Shown here piece after piece: positions 37,201 to 49,700 of a stretch of 64,000 nucleotides of DNA (positions within the stretch are counted from its first letter, which is position 1; each line of letters opens with the position of its first letter). The DNA is from Orbilia blumenaviensis (Eukaryota; Ascomycota; Orbiliomycetes; Orbiliales; Orbiliaceae): contig JAVHNS010000004.1 in NCBI GenBank assembly GCA_036872755.1, positions 558,001 to 622,000 on the forward strand. The letters run 5' to 3'. Position numbers and translations under genes: made by a program. Below the pieces are notes generated by a model. It made no database searches. It saw nothing but the letters and a program-made list of their open reading frames with translations, and was not told the origin of the DNA.

Positions 37201-38413
37201 GACCATTCTTGGACAGTATGCTTCTCGGAGAACTCTGGGCGCGTTCTCGGATATCACAACGTGCATTTGAGACATAGCCTTTCTTTTTCACAAGCCTGTT
37301 AGATCTGAAGGTCTGGGAGACCTGGTTTCTTGATTCGTCCTTATCTCTAGAACACTTGCAACGGTTGTCATTCTGTTTGTCGTGTTCCGAAAGTTAATTT
37401 CTCAACCGCATCTGGGAACGGTGCCATCAACCGAACCCTGGGTTTGGGTAGAGATGATAGAATTCTGGTATGGCAAAGTAACAGGAAGTCGAAAATAAAG
37501 ACTTTAAGGAACGAAGTGGTTATTTCATATTCATGAAACAGGTTGGCCCAGTCTTCGATTTGTAGAGATAAGTATTTGGGTAATGCACCTTATCGTCTCG
37601 AGGGTTTCCAAATTATAGGAGATTTTGCTTTTTTTCCCGTTGCGCATGCAATGTCGCTTCCGCCTGTCCACGTCGAGAGGCTTTCGGAACTTTGCAGCTA
37701 AATGCAATTTGTATCCTCGTTGGAACCAGTGCTGAGAGTAACATAGCAGGCCCACGATTCGTGGGAAACGGCACTGGAGAAGCCAAGCCCCATGCGAGTG
37801 GGCCGCCTCCTGGCCTTCTATGCAGCTGCAGATGGGTTCCCTTTGGGGGTCTACTAACGGCCCCTGGCCAAGTCGTGCGCGCGCCCGCCAAAGCCAAAAT
37901 GCTGTTGCTTCTGATCGTAACTTTCCTTGAATTTACTCCTGCCGGCGCGCCGATATAACGATATTCTATAGTGTTTAATAATAAATTTTATAAAAAAGTA
38001 AAACGGATGAGGGGAAGATAGCCTACTAGATGCGTGTGTGACCTGACTTGCAACATGTTCATTAGTTTATGTACGTATAGAGGGGCTTACGCATGGGAGC
38101 CTTCCCCATCCGAAGATCCAGAAAAAGAAATAAAATTTGTCTTGCTTTGAGGTTCTGGTATTTCTCCCAGGATATCTCAGGTTGCCGCTGCTGCTATAAT
38201 ATATAACTAAGGACCCTGATCTAATATTCCTTTCACTTTTTTTCTTCCTTTCCTCTCTATCCTTCATCTCAACCTCTTCCCCAACTTGTAACTTCCCTGA
38301 CCGTTACAAGGGGAGCAACCACCGCATCTCTACAGTCTGGTACCGTATCCGAACAGGTTACTTTAATTCTACCGAGAACTACAAGGTCGTCGATCAGTAC
38401 CCGAAACCTAGTA
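34203..38413. other. Gene-free region, 4.2 kb
   Basis: No gene is recognised. The longest frame (200 codons, minus strand, 34.6-35.2 kb) overlaps open frames on the other strand and has no motif. A 15-base T tract begins at 35737. The final kilobase should be the ammonium permease promoter and contains several GATA-type sites. Confidence 0.5.
37566..37595. promoter_or_regulatory. Pair of candidate GATA-factor sites upstream of the ammonium permease
   Basis: AGATAA at 37566-37571 and, inverted, TTATCG at 37590-37595 both match the HGATAR consensus of AreA/Nit2 nitrogen regulators. Further matches are TTATCT at about 37341 and AGATAG at 38016-38021. Ammonium permease genes in ascomycetes are known AreA targets, but these six-base matches are frequent by chance and the pair is about 820 bp from the start codon. 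Confidence 0.3.
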
Positions 38414-40066
38414 ATGTCGGCTGAGGAGCCTATCGATCTCTCAGGCTATGGCCTGGAGGGAGGTGATTCGAACAATGGTATGTCCAGTCTTTCCAGGAAT
38501 ATTTCAAATCCGCAGCGGTTTCTTGCGGGCTGGTAGGAGTGTAGATGGCTAATAAGAATCCTGAATTTCCTACCTATAGTCACCATTGCCGCAGCAATGA
38601 ACGCACAGTACAACCGTGGCGATCTGGCCTGGATTCTCGTAGCCGCTGTCTTGGTCTGGCTCATGATTCCTGGGGTTGGTCTACTCTATGCTGGTTTGTC
38701 CAGGCGACATGCGTCCGCCGCCCAGCTTTGGCAGAGTCTTGTTGCAGTTGGCATTGTTACGTTCCAATGGTAAGTTTCATCTTAAGAAATATCTATGCAT
38801 ATGAAAGTATGACCCAGTTTGGTTGGGTTGATGACTGATGGCAATTCCCATTCGGCTAGGTTCTTCTGGGGTTACTCCTTGACCTTCTCACACAGTGCAA
38901 ATGATTTCATCGGTGACTTAAAAAACTTTGGTTCGATGCATGTCCTCGGCGCCCCCTCCGTCGGGTCCAGCTTGGTTCCAGATATCCTTTTCTATTTCTT
39001 CCAGCTGGTTTTCGCCTGTGTTACCGGTGTCATCATGTTGGGTGGTGCTGTTGAGCGTGGCCGACTTCTTCCATCTATGGTTTTCCTTTTCATCTGGACC
39101 ACCATTGTCTACGATCCGATTGCTTGCTGGACGTGGAACGGCTCTGGTTGGTTGTTCAAGCTTGGGTCCCTCGACTTTGCCGGTGGTGGACCAGTCCATA
39201 TGTCATCTGGTGCAGGTGCTCTTGCCTACGCTTTGATGATCGGCCGACGAACTGGTGACCATGGCGGAAAGATGCCCCACTACAAGCCAGGAAATGTCTT
39301 CTTTGTCGCTCTTGGAACAATCTTCCTTTGGTTCGGCTGGTTCGGCTTCAACGGTGGTTCTGCTGTCAATATGTCGATCCGTTCTATCTACGCTGCCGTC
39401 AATACTAACCTTGCTGCCTCATGTGGTGCCCTCACCTTCTGCATCATCGATTATTTCCGCAAAGGTCAAAAATGGTCAATTGTATCGCTTTGCTCTGGTG
39501 CTATCGCTGGTCTCGTTGGTATCACTCCAGCCTGTGGATTTGTCCCAATTTACACTTCCGTCCCAATTGGTGTCCTCGCTGCCACCGCTTGCAACTTCGC
39601 CTTTGATCTCAAACACGTCCTTAAGATCGATGACGGGCTCGATGTCTTTGCCCTCCACGGTGTTGGCGGTTTTGTTGGAAACATCCTTACCGGCCTTTTC
39701 GCTGCCGACTACGTTGCCGCCCTTGACGGCATGTCCGAAATACCTGGTGGTTGGTTGAACCAGAACTACATTCAGCTCGGATACCAACTTGCCGGCTGTG
39801 TTGCAATTCTTGCATATGCCTTTACTGTCACTTGCCTCATCCTATTTGTTGTTGACAAGATTCCCGGACTTGATCTCCGTCTTCCATCTGAATTCGAGGA
39901 GAAGGGTATTGATCACTACGACATGGGTGAGATGCTGTTGGAGTATGGTCTTATGGAGGTCCTCGAGGCCGGTGTCGAGGTCAAGCGTGCGTCCAAGATC
40001 CCAGCAGGAGCCGTTGCTCCCTCTTCGGAAGGTGATGACGCTGCTCAAGTCGAAGCGAAACCGTAG
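38414..40066 (+). CDS. Ammonium transporter, Mep/Amt family
   Basis: Exons 38414-38477, 38580-38769 and 38860-40066 join in phase to give 486 residues, normal for fungal Mep proteins. The protein is a plasma-membrane channel-like permease, trimeric in the family, that imports ammonium or methylammonium as a nitrogen source. Family signatures include GDLAWILVAAVLVWLM and PGVGLLYAGL in the first helix, WFFWGYSLTFS, DFAGGGPVHMSSGAGALAYA and LWFGWFGFNGGSA. The conserved pore histidine pair is present, the first in GGGPVHMSSG and the second in FALHGVGGFVG. About eleven membrane helices are visible, followed by a cytosolic C-tail with YGLMEVLEAG. Candidate GATA sites lie upstream. Codon use is C-rich at third positions, suggesting good expression. 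It cannot be assigned to the high- or low-affinity type from sequence reading alone. Confidence 0.96.
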
Positions 40067-43000
40067 AAAGATTCTACTCCGCCTTGAGTTTTGTTTTTTT
40101 ACTATTTCGAACATGTGTACGGACTTTGCCTACGTCATGTCTATAATTCCTTTTAGTCTCACCTGTGGATCCTTGTACTGGCCTACATTCTTAATTTAAA
40201 TTCTGCCTTTCTATATAGTATAATGGAAAGTTATATTTTCTCTCAATCGATCAATCGAACAAACAAACTCATAGATAGTTCAAGTATGATAGCCTCCGTT
40301 GGACTAGTCTTGACACTGGTAGTGCAGTGTATGGAAGCTAACGGGTGTTTCTTCACCCGCGTATTACGTGTTGAAGCCTATTAATTAAAACAAACTTTGG
40401 TCAATGTCTGTACATAAATACGGTACCGAGATACTGTAATTTGTACAGGGGCGCAGTAGAGTAACTCTAATTAAGTTAACTCTTAAGCTCTTATGACCCC
40501 TTTCCTGAGCATTGCGTCGGTTATCCTGGACGTGGTAAAAGAATATCTTGTCAAGGCCAACAGCTCTTAGCAAATCCCAAGTTGATAACTTCTAGCTGTG
40601 GCTGTGGTTGTATACGTGGAGCCGGTACGCGTATGTAGTATCGTGCACGATTATGAGATCTCGATAGTTATGTTCGCGTTCGAATGTGTGACAAGAGCAC
40701 AAGCACCAGCCCCGCCGATGATCAATTAGAAGAAGATGTGTTGTTGTGGTGTAGCCGGAACCGGCTTGGCGCCCGCTTTGGTAGCGATTACGTTTAGTCA
40801 TTTGTCATATCTTCGAAATAGCCAAGGATCTCGACATGCAACATGCAACATGACTTCCCGCGCGGTGCTTCTTTGGTATCTGTCAAAGATGTAATGTTGG
40901 ATGAGAAATAACTCGGAGCTCGGAATGGATATCATTGGCTATTCTTCGTTTGTTGAAACGTAATCAGGGCGGTTTGGTCTGGTAGAGATGAACTGGCGGT
41001 TGCGATTGGAGGGCTATGACTCGGCTCGAATTCGGCTTGTAAGTGATCACGCTTAAAAGTTAATGTTCGTCGTGATTGGTGTTAGGAATCTTGTTCAGCA
41101 ACAAATATGCCGCTATCTCTATCCCAATTCGGTTTGTAAAGGTCTCTTCATGGTATTGTTTGTAATTAGTTAATACTAGTATTGGAAGTTGGGATAGCAA
41201 ATATGTTCAATAGCTGTAGAAGCAGGAGCTATTAGATTCGATTCTGCAAGATAGAGGACTTGTGGACGGCGACCTGGTTAATTATAGACTTATTTCTCCA
41301 TGTGAGCTTCTCTCAATATTTTCCTATCGTAAACGGGACCTTGATAAGGACCCGATAACCCATCTGACAGGAAGTTGGGTGCCTGGATAGCCGTGCCTCC
41401 TGTGCTGTTGTGACTAGGATGTGGGTCCATATAGGCCAACACAAAAGATAACGGGTTTTCTCCACTGGCCTGTGAGATTATGCACTCCGTCTTTTCTCCA
41501 GTTGGTATCTGCAGCATACCAACCATATCTAAATACCCGGATCCAGCGGCATATACTACAACACGAAAGCGCCGAGGCAGGATAATTTCTGTGTCCGGGT
41601 GCGCTCTCGTATCGATGGTTATTTACGTTGCGTGTAAGTATATACCTTAGCTATCAGTCTCGGTCCCAGACACAAGTCAGCCACAAGTGTATACCTTATT
41701 ATAAATTTGCAAATCTGTAGATTTGATTCGTGTCAGGCTTGAAAGGGGGCTCCTTTCAAACTTTCGGAATCAAGGTGTTATCTCGATAACATAGTCAACT
41801 AAACATTTGTGCGTATTGAAGTAGCCAGAACCCAGTCCTTGCCACAGGAGCCTCCAGATCTGGATCAAATATATATGCAACGTGCGCAACCCACATGTAC
41901 CCTAGACTATACCTTGGTTTTGAGAGCCGCCAAGGTCCTAGAAATTATTGTTATTGTTACGGTAGTCTGGCCTGTGGAACCTGCTAATCTCCTGCGTGTC
42001 TGCCGCACAATAAAAAACTCTTTCCCTTTAACACTTTTTACTTTGATAGGAACTCCAACATAGTCCACTATATTTTAATGTGAAGATAGCAGCATTCTAG
42101 CTTTCGGGTGGCCATATGAATCTAAAGGGGGTGTCAGACAGGAAGAATTTGTCTTCGTTCAAGGTGTTACAACATTGCAACGTACACTGCAGTACTGGCC
42201 GTGATAAGTGAGTGCTTTATGATTCAAATCAGTTGCTTTTGCTACTGGTCCCTGAACCATGTCTTCAATATCCCTAACTAATTATAAGCGAAGGTTGGTC
42301 TTGCTGGCACTGAAACCCTGCTAAATCTACAGTTTGCTGTAGTAGGTTTGTTTGTATTGTAGCCTAAGCCCGAGTGCCCGAGTAGCCCTATGGTAGCTAG
42401 TTCGTGCATATCGGGCTATGTCCCTGGATGCTATAGCATATTGTCATATTGATGTAACCCAGTGGGTAATTTACTAGCAGACTGTGTAACCGGAAGCGCC
42501 AGTAAAGCAATAAAGTCATAACAATATTGCTTTTGCGAGTATATACTAGCTATCGTAGCCTAGCGAAGATTTCCTGAGCCGAGACCATACTTTCTGCTAA
42601 TATATATAGAGCTTCCTGCCCCACAAGGGCCCCTCTCTGGACTTTCTATATCCCTTTCTTTTATTTTGATGCCCAATTGTATAGTTATGATATCACTGAA
42701 AGAGGCTGTGTTATAATTCTGCTGATGTACATAATTCGAATTCGTATAGAATACGAAACTGCCATAAATTACACAAGATATACTCGACGGCCACCAAAAC
42801 TCGATGGTAAAGCTCCTAAACAAGCTGTATAGTGTATGTATTACGGTTTCTCTGGAAAACTAGCATTGTATGTAGTTATACAGAATTTACTGAGAGAAGC
42901 GATACTTTGAACCAACTCCTCGGCGTTCGCGCGAATTCGCAAAAATGCCAATTGGTTTATCTCAGATCTATATGAATTGTTTCTTCTCCAGAGTGTATAC

Positions 43001-44724
43001 AAGATGGCAAGGGTCCTAAATGGCTAGGCTGGCATACTGACCCATGGTTAACCATGCACATCACGTATATATTTAGATATGAGCCGGCGTCAGAGTGCTC
43101 AAGTTTGCGAGCAGAGTGCACGAAGACTGGGATATATTGTTCGCGCTCAGGTCTCGGACGAAGCTTCGGTGATACCGATGAACTGCCTCATATGGTCATT
43201 AGTAATATATGCCTCGAGCGCCTCCTGAGAGCACAGACCCAGGTATCGGTTGGAAGTGGGAGTTGAATTTACTCAACGAATGCGTATCGAGTTGGAGGTA
43301 TTCTGATGTTCCCGTTGATACTCTGGCAGTGCCTACAGGGCCTGGGCATAGGCCTGGAACTTGCTTTGGGGTACTCGAGTTTCGACGTTTCAGATCCAGC
43401 CGAGGCCTGGACACGAGACAAGATCCAACTAAATCGCTCGTCAGACCACCCATCACGTACATCTCGCGATCTCGCTTTGAAGTAGCTATGTTTTCTAGCC
43501 TATAGGATAGCGCAACTGCTGTCGATGTAACCTTAAAGGCAAGGTTAAGGTGTCGCTATTCTTCAAAACTGGATGTTGATTGGAGTCTACGAAAGAATGG
43601 CTAAGATATATCTAGATATCAACTGATTCTGGGACTTCCAACAACAATGTGGCTTTCACTCAAGTCCTAGGCGACTAGTTGCTTTAGGTAAGAATAGACG
43701 ACTCGCAATTTCAGGAAGCGCAGAGAAAACATAGGCTATCATGTAGAATGGTACATGGCTAATGGCAAATACTATAGTACAATACGTCAATGTCATTATC
43801 CGCTGTCCGGACCCTGTAAGGCTTATAAGCTTAATGTTGTTGCATACTAAATATGACTCTCGGCTATCTCCTTCGAGAAACATTCCGCGAGCTGGGTGCA
43901 AGGGAGGATTGATTTCGGTAGCATTCTGCGAGCTAAAGTGCAATATCTTGTCATAGTGCGTACTTGGCAAGCTCCGAACTGCGCAAAGTCAAAGCAGTCG
44001 GCTGCTCCGCCTGTTTGTGCAACAAGCACCTCCACTCGAGCTCCACGACCCATTTGGGGCAATTACTCCAGCCGATCTAAATATGTCTCAACGCTAACCT
44101 CTATTAGCCAACTCTGAAAATTTTCCGGCCTATGAAAGGCGAGGAAATCTCGCAACACAGAATTCAGACCAATCTCCAACACTTCACCATGCGAGATGCA
44201 TATGCGGGCAGACTTGTGGCGTTTTTGAATGTAACAATTCCGGGTTGGCTGTGGGGAGTGTGTCTCCGTGGAAAACCAAAATGCGAGATGACGATCGGAA
44301 TACCTGGAAAGCACAGACGTGCAGACGCGTTAGACGTAGACCCTTAATGTTACTTTCGGCTAGAATTTTCGCTGCAGAGTTCGATTTACCAACAACGTTC
44401 AGCCTGCAAACACAGCCAAAACTTTGCCTTGGCGAGAAATAGTCTATGTTATGTAGATTTTGGACTTCGGTCTTCTCCTTCGATATATCATGAGGAAGCG
44501 GGTATAAGTACACCATGGACTTCTCTGGATGATGTGATTTTTTTTTTTAATATCATCATCATCATAATCATCATCATCATCAGTATCCAACAGCCTTCGC
44601 TTCCAAACAAGACTTCTTATTTCGCTTCAATCGCATCATTAATCAACAACCTCAATCGAGCTTCTCAACTTTATTCTATTCAAGAATTTTAATTTTCTAC
44701 CTCTTATATCAATCTTTAATCAAA
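40067..44724. other. Gene-free region, 4.7 kb
   Basis: No gene is recognised. All frames are below about 110 codons, lack motifs and do not join across plausible introns. The last 200 bases, with a T run, the ATC repeat and a pyrimidine-rich leader, are probably promoter and 5' UTR of the secreted-protein gene at 44725. Confidence 0.55.
44552..44582. repeat. (ATC)n trinucleotide microsatellite
   Basis: About ten near-perfect ATC units with one ATA interruption, about 140 bp before the start codon of the Cys-rich secreted protein. Probably in its leader or core promoter. Confidence 0.85.
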
Positions 44725-45237
44725 ATGCCTTCCTTCGCTCAGACCATCGTTCTCTCCATCGCCACTCTCATGGCTACCGTCTCTGCTACTCCAGTTGATT
44801 TGAAAAACTTGGATGCTCGCGATGTTAATGTCTGCTGGGGCCCAGGCTCCAAGGGTACTGATGGAGGAAGGGGCCCAACTCCATCCCGCTGTCTTCAAGT
44901 TCACTACGAGAACGCCTTCACTGCACCATTCGTGATTGCCAAGCCAGGTGCTCCACCATTCGAAATTGTTACCGCCTCCCACCAGACTTTCGGCCCAATG
45001 CACTGCTGCCACACCTGCACTCTCGCCGACAACTGCATTGGCTGGCAAATCACCGCCGACTGCGAATGTGTTCTCTGGAAGGCCCCAAATCTTGCTGGCG
45101 CCTCTGAGGTCCTCGGACTTTGGGCTGAGGACGGCCCATACATCAACAAGACTGGTTCTTTCCACCGTGGACCAGCTTTCCCACCTGCTCCAAACTTCTT
45201 CGGTAACGCCTTGATCACTGCCCCTCAGGCTCTTTAA
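44725..45237 (+). CDS. Small cysteine-rich secreted protein
   Basis: One exon encodes 170 residues. The ATG follows a pyrimidine-rich leader with AATCAAA context. Residues 1-21 are a clear signal peptide (FAQTIVLSIATLMATVSA), then a short propeptide-like part ending LDARD that may be trimmed. The mature part has eight cysteines, an even number suited to four disulfides. The cluster CCHTCTLADNCIGW with following CEC resembles the CCxxC...CxGW core of PAN/Apple-like modules, but the match is too short to be sure. One N-glycosylation site (NKT) is present. Codon use is strongly biased to C-ending codons, as in highly expressed fungal genes. It may be a wall-associated, adhesive or effector-type protein; function is unknown. 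It converges on the Thr/Pro-rich gene at 45928-46790. Confidence 0.85.
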   Translation: MPSFAQTIVLSIATLMATVSATPVDLKNLDARDVNVCWGPGSKGTDGGRGPTPSRCLQVHYENAFTAPFVIAKPGAPPFEIVTASHQTFGPMHCCHTCTLADNCIGWQITADCECVLWKAPNLAGASEVLGLWAEDGPYINKTGSFHRGPAFPPAPNFFGNALITAPQAL

Positions 45238-45927
45238 ATGGTGATGGTTCAGTAGTGGAGGATTCATAATACAGGGAACATATCATAGCATAGCATAGCA
45301 TAGCATAGCAGCATTAGTCGGGTTTTAACTTGCATTTGTTTTTTTGTCACTAGCATGTTGGTCTCCATCTGGTTCACACTATGGAATAGCCAACCACACT
45401 CACTCCTTTGCCTCTGTTATGTGTTCAGCTTAATTTTAGTTTATAATCATAATGGTACTACCAAGTTTACCCTAACATAAAAAATTTCCACTTACGTGAT
45501 TCGCATTCACCGATTAATGCCATAAAATCATGCATAGTAGAGAATAGCCGCTTAGCTTGTGCTGTAGTACTGAGGGGTTTTATAAATTCCATTCCAATTC
45601 CGTTGCCATTTCCATTACTAATTATCGATTAAGTACACCAAGTAAGGAGCGTAGAGAAGGTAAGGTTACTAAAAAGAAGAAAAAAAACCAAAAGATAAAT
45701 AAGTTCCATAACCCTCATGATGGAGAAACAAAAAAATGAAAACAAAAAGTGATTTCCCTGCGTGTTCCCAAGCCGTTAATGTCCCAATGATTCTAAAATG
45801 AATATTTAAGGAAAGATCGTTAAGCATGAGGTTATGGAACAATGGGGTGTTTAATGCCTTATCAAAGAAAAGGCGGTTCTCTGCAAGAGAATTAAACTAT
45901 GTCGTAGATTAAAGAAACCTCATGTCT
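45238..45927. other. Shared 3' region between two convergent secreted-protein genes
   Basis: An AT-rich tail-to-tail spacer holding a pentamer repeat just after the first gene's stop. No additional coding frame is supported. Confidence 0.6.
45284..45310. repeat. (CATAG)5 microsatellite
   Basis: Just over five perfect copies of CATAG in the probable 3' UTR of the Cys-rich secreted-protein gene. Confidence 0.9.
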
Positions 45928-46790
45928 TTAAGCCCGATATGGTTGGTATGGGCGAGTGGTTGGGCAGACATAGACCGTAGTGGTAGATCCGTACCAGCCA
46001 TATGGACAAGTAGTAACAATCTTGGTAGTGGTGGCCGTGACTGTGGAGTAGCTGACTGCAGTGATAGTCCTGTATACAGTACTAGTAGCGTATATAGTGA
46101 CGGTGCGAGGTGGGAGAGGTGGGAGAGTCACAGTACTAGTGGTGTAGCGGACGACTAGAGAAAGTGGTTAGAGAGTGGCCAGAGAAGTTGTATTTCTTGA
46201 AGATAACCAAATTACATACCTGTAACGCTACGGGTGAGGTATTTGGTGACTGGAGGAAGCGTGACTGGAGGAAGCGTGACTGGAGGAAGCGTGACTGGTG
46301 GAAGCGTAACTGGTGGAAGCGTAACTGGCGGAAGCGTGACAGTAACGGTCGATGTTTCAGTCTCTGTATCAGTCTCTGTCGAGACGCTGGTTGTTGTCAC
46401 GGTCGAGACACTGGTCTCAGTCTCAGTCTCGGTCTCGGTTTCCGTAGTAGTGATATAGACCGTGCTGGTGCTAGCAGGTGGACAGGTATCGACAGGCTCG
46501 CTGACAGTAGAGCTGGTTGAAGTAGTATCAACGGGTTCGCTGACGGTCGAGCTGGTGGTTGGAGTGGGATAGACACGGGTGGTAGGAGGGTAGTAAGGCG
46601 CTGGAACATAGTATGAAGGGGGTGGAGGGGGATAGTATGGTGGAGGAGGGGGATAACGTTGAGGCTTTGCATCTCGTCGTTCATTGTCTTCGACGGGGGC
46701 AGCAAGGACCATTGCTGGTAGGAGCAAAGATCCAGCGCAGTAGAGGAGATTGTGGAACAACATTGTGACGATGGAGATGCTGGTTATCAA
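45928..46790 (-). CDS. Secreted Thr/Pro-rich low-complexity surface protein
   Basis: Exons 46790-46220 and 46154-45928 on the minus strand join in phase (donor GTATGT, acceptor CTCTAG) to give 265 residues. A second ATG at 46763 may be the true start, since the hydrophobic core (LLYCAGSLLLPAMVLAA) follows it closely; cleavage is likely after LAA. After a KEX2-like RR site, a Pro/Tyr-rich segment (YPPPPPYYPPPPPSYY) leads to two TSSTVSEPVDT copies, a Thr-Glu dipeptide run, six TLPPV pentapeptides and a Thr/Tyr/Val-rich C-terminus with few cysteines. Such a Ser/Thr/Pro-rich composition suggests heavy O-mannosylation and a wall or extracellular location. No GPI-anchor tail is visible: the end (PYQPYRA) is polar. 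I recognise no defined family. Confidence 0.8.
46246..46335 (-). repeat. Six tandem 15-bp coding repeats (TLPPV)
   Basis: Six copies of a 15-bp unit, GTGACTGGAGGAAGC on the plus strand with few substitutions, lie in the 3' part of exon 1 and encode TLPPV. Intragenic repeats in fungal surface proteins often change copy number. Confidence 0.95.
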
Positions 46791-49700
46791 AGGTTAAAGT
46801 CTTGATGTCAAGTTGATTGAGAGGGGAGAGTTGGGAGATGGCTTTGGACCGCAGGTAAGAACGCCTGAACAAGCTCGTAGACGTCTACGATAGCGAGAGT
46901 GTTGCAATTTTTGCGTTGTTTTTACTCAAAACGAAGGTGAGCTGAGTATCGAAAAGAAGATTGAAGCTCTTGACCCGAAGTCTGACAACCGCAATTTATA
47001 GAATAGTCTATGCTATACAAGGGCTCATGGGCTGAATCCTGAGCAATTGATTGCCTTAACAAAGCCTCCCGTGAAGGTAGGCTTTAATTGGCGGTAGTAC
47101 GATATAACCAATCACATCTCGTCCTACCATCGACGTAATCCTTGTTGGAGTTGCAATAAAGAGCGGAGGCAGGCATATTTTGGAATACCCGACGGTGAAA
47201 TTGATTGTTAAAAGTGCTTTCTCTTTTGTGTTTTCCAAGACTATGTTCTGGTTGTCTTCAGCTGCAGCGATGTATTCTCGGACCTCCTGTGCAACAGCGA
47301 AGGAAAACTTGTAATTTCCCATAGCCTTGCATGAATTCGGAGCTCCCCAAAACAATCTCGGTGTGTCCAGGGTAGAAGAGGGGAATTGATTTATTCACAC
47401 CCTAATACTCAGTAATATGGACTGTGACTATGAAATCCAGGGGAGGTCTGAATACAACTAATTTCAGGCCCTATGTGGCCTAAGTTTAAATTATATTGTT
47501 ATATTAGATCTAATATTGATATCAACAGCTGACGAGCACAAAGAAAGGGTAACCACGTGCCCACTGCAGTGCAGCATGGAACCTTACTGTTAACCGGAAC
47601 TCTATCATGTTCTCAAGCAAGGGATGGATTTTAGTGTTAATATTGGTCCCTGGGCAATGATATAATTCTTGATTAGAATAATGAATAACTACCTTCGACT
47701 CAATTCAACTGGCCAGGCAGTATCCTTTGAGCTGCTGTGACTGCATAGAAGACTTGCCGAATGCAGCACCTGTCGCTTTATTGCGAATAATGGCTGCATG
47801 TATGCGGCAATATTCCAATTTGTTAGCTATTAGATGCAATAAGAACAATCTTTTGCTTGGTTCATTGAAAGTATCCAATAATATTGGCTGCCTATGGCAT
47901 CATTGAGGGCTGAACATTGGAAGCTTGCGAGTTTGTAAGACTTGGAAACAGGGCCAACCAGATTCTATTTCTCCCGAGTGCGGTTTATTGAGCCAATGAT
48001 CATGAACAGGTCTGTTGGATATGTTGGAAAACCTTCGACGATATTTCCGCATTGGATAGAAGCCTAGGAAATTGTTCCACGCCCTGTCTTATTTTCATGT
48101 TAAACACGTGGAACCGTGGGCTGATGGGAGACCAACTAGCTAAGAAAATATGGTAAGTAGCTTCGCTTCAGGGATGTTCGGCCCGCGAGTTGGAATGGGG
48201 ATTGGGCAAAAGCGGAAAAGATGCAATATGTCGTATGATGTCGTATGCCGATTTGATTATGCATGGGTGGAAGCACATGGCTGATCCAATCCTAGTTGAG
48301 AGTCAAGACGAAAGGCTGGGATTCATGGACGAAAGGGCTTACCGTCATCTTATGCCTCCAAGTTGCAGTTTTGTAGTGCGCTTAATTTAGTTGTCGAGTT
48401 TATTGAAGCCTGGGGTGTTCATAGTCTTCATCCCCGAAATTAGAAGGCGGGTATGCATAGAAACATAGTTTCTGTCAACTGCCACTAGCATCCCGAACGG
48501 AACCCGGAGCATATGCCATCTTGGCTTACTTTTTTAGCATTTAGCCTTGCACTAGATATTTAACTGTTACTCAAAATGAACCACTGCATTGGAGCCTCGC
48601 TGCAGCTGATGGGCCGGGGTGTCGTTAACCCGATGAAGTTATAACGGGGTGGTAATATATGGCCTTTCCATATTTCGGGACTCGGGAAAGTTATCCCAGC
48701 CCTCTGATTTACGTTCCTGAAGATCAAGGATGTTCTAGCCAGATCGATCTATAGACCTTGCTGCATATTGTAGAACGTGCTAACGTTAGCCCACATTCAC
48801 TATGATGTAAATTACGATAGGATCGTCGAGAATGGTTGACTGCAATACAACGCTTTGACGACAAATGACTTTGGGATGTGGTACTTGATGGAGATGTATC
48901 GATAACAGCATATCCATGCTATAAATATGCTTCACCGTTACTTAACTGACGCGCATATATGTAGGGATCCTTTCGGAGTTATCGCAAAGGGCTAGGTGAC
49001 TGTTTTTTTAATGGTGTTCCACAAACTTCTGGATCAGGAATACCGAGGGCACCGGTATTCCGCAGCCGTCTTGAGGATGCCATGGCCCAGTTGTAGTACA
49101 AGGCCACCAAATAATAGCCGTGTACTAACAAATAACATGAAAAAAAAGGTCACGCCGCCTAAAAAATCGACGAGCTTCGGTCTGGATCCCTTGAATGAAA
49201 TGAGGTACCTAGGTCTTTTTGACAGGGAAACTCTATGGCCCCAGTGCGGCCAGATATTAATCAAATTTTGGAGTTTCTCAAAATTTCTAGAATTCTTGAA
49301 CTTATTCTGGCTGACATTTAGGCGCCGTTTTCTAAGACCATTTGGAACCTACCACTGAAAATCTGGGGTTCAAAGAGCTCAACCTGCATAAGTAGCCGGT
49401 TCGCAGAGTCTTGGCAGAAGGCAGCCAGGAGTAACGTAACATCGTTTAGTTTGTACTTCGGAGAAGCGATCATAGTTGCTAAAGGCCAGTAAACTTTGAG
49501 AACAAACGAAAGTCTAAATTCAAGTCCTTTTCTGTATGTCGTACAAAAGTAGCCTGCAGCCAGAGCGATATTTTCTTTAAGCTGACAGATTTTAGTCAGC
49601 CGCCGAGGCCGGCTCGGATCCCGCCGTGGGTGTTAGCCTCTTCGGCCACTTAGGTTGATAACTTTACTCAACTGGATACGGCTCCAATCTGATTCCAGAA

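Noticed and set aside
43209..43505. 98-codon frame, possible gene remnant
   Set aside because: Pro/Arg/Ser composition matched by the opposite-strand frame; no family similarity visible.
47056..47355. 99-codon minus-strand frame with protein-like stretches
   Set aside because: The middle part looks plausible, but no start context, splice site or family could be supported.
48996..49358. 120-codon plus-strand frame
   Set aside because: No motif and no continuation; the Phe/Leu-rich end suggests chance.
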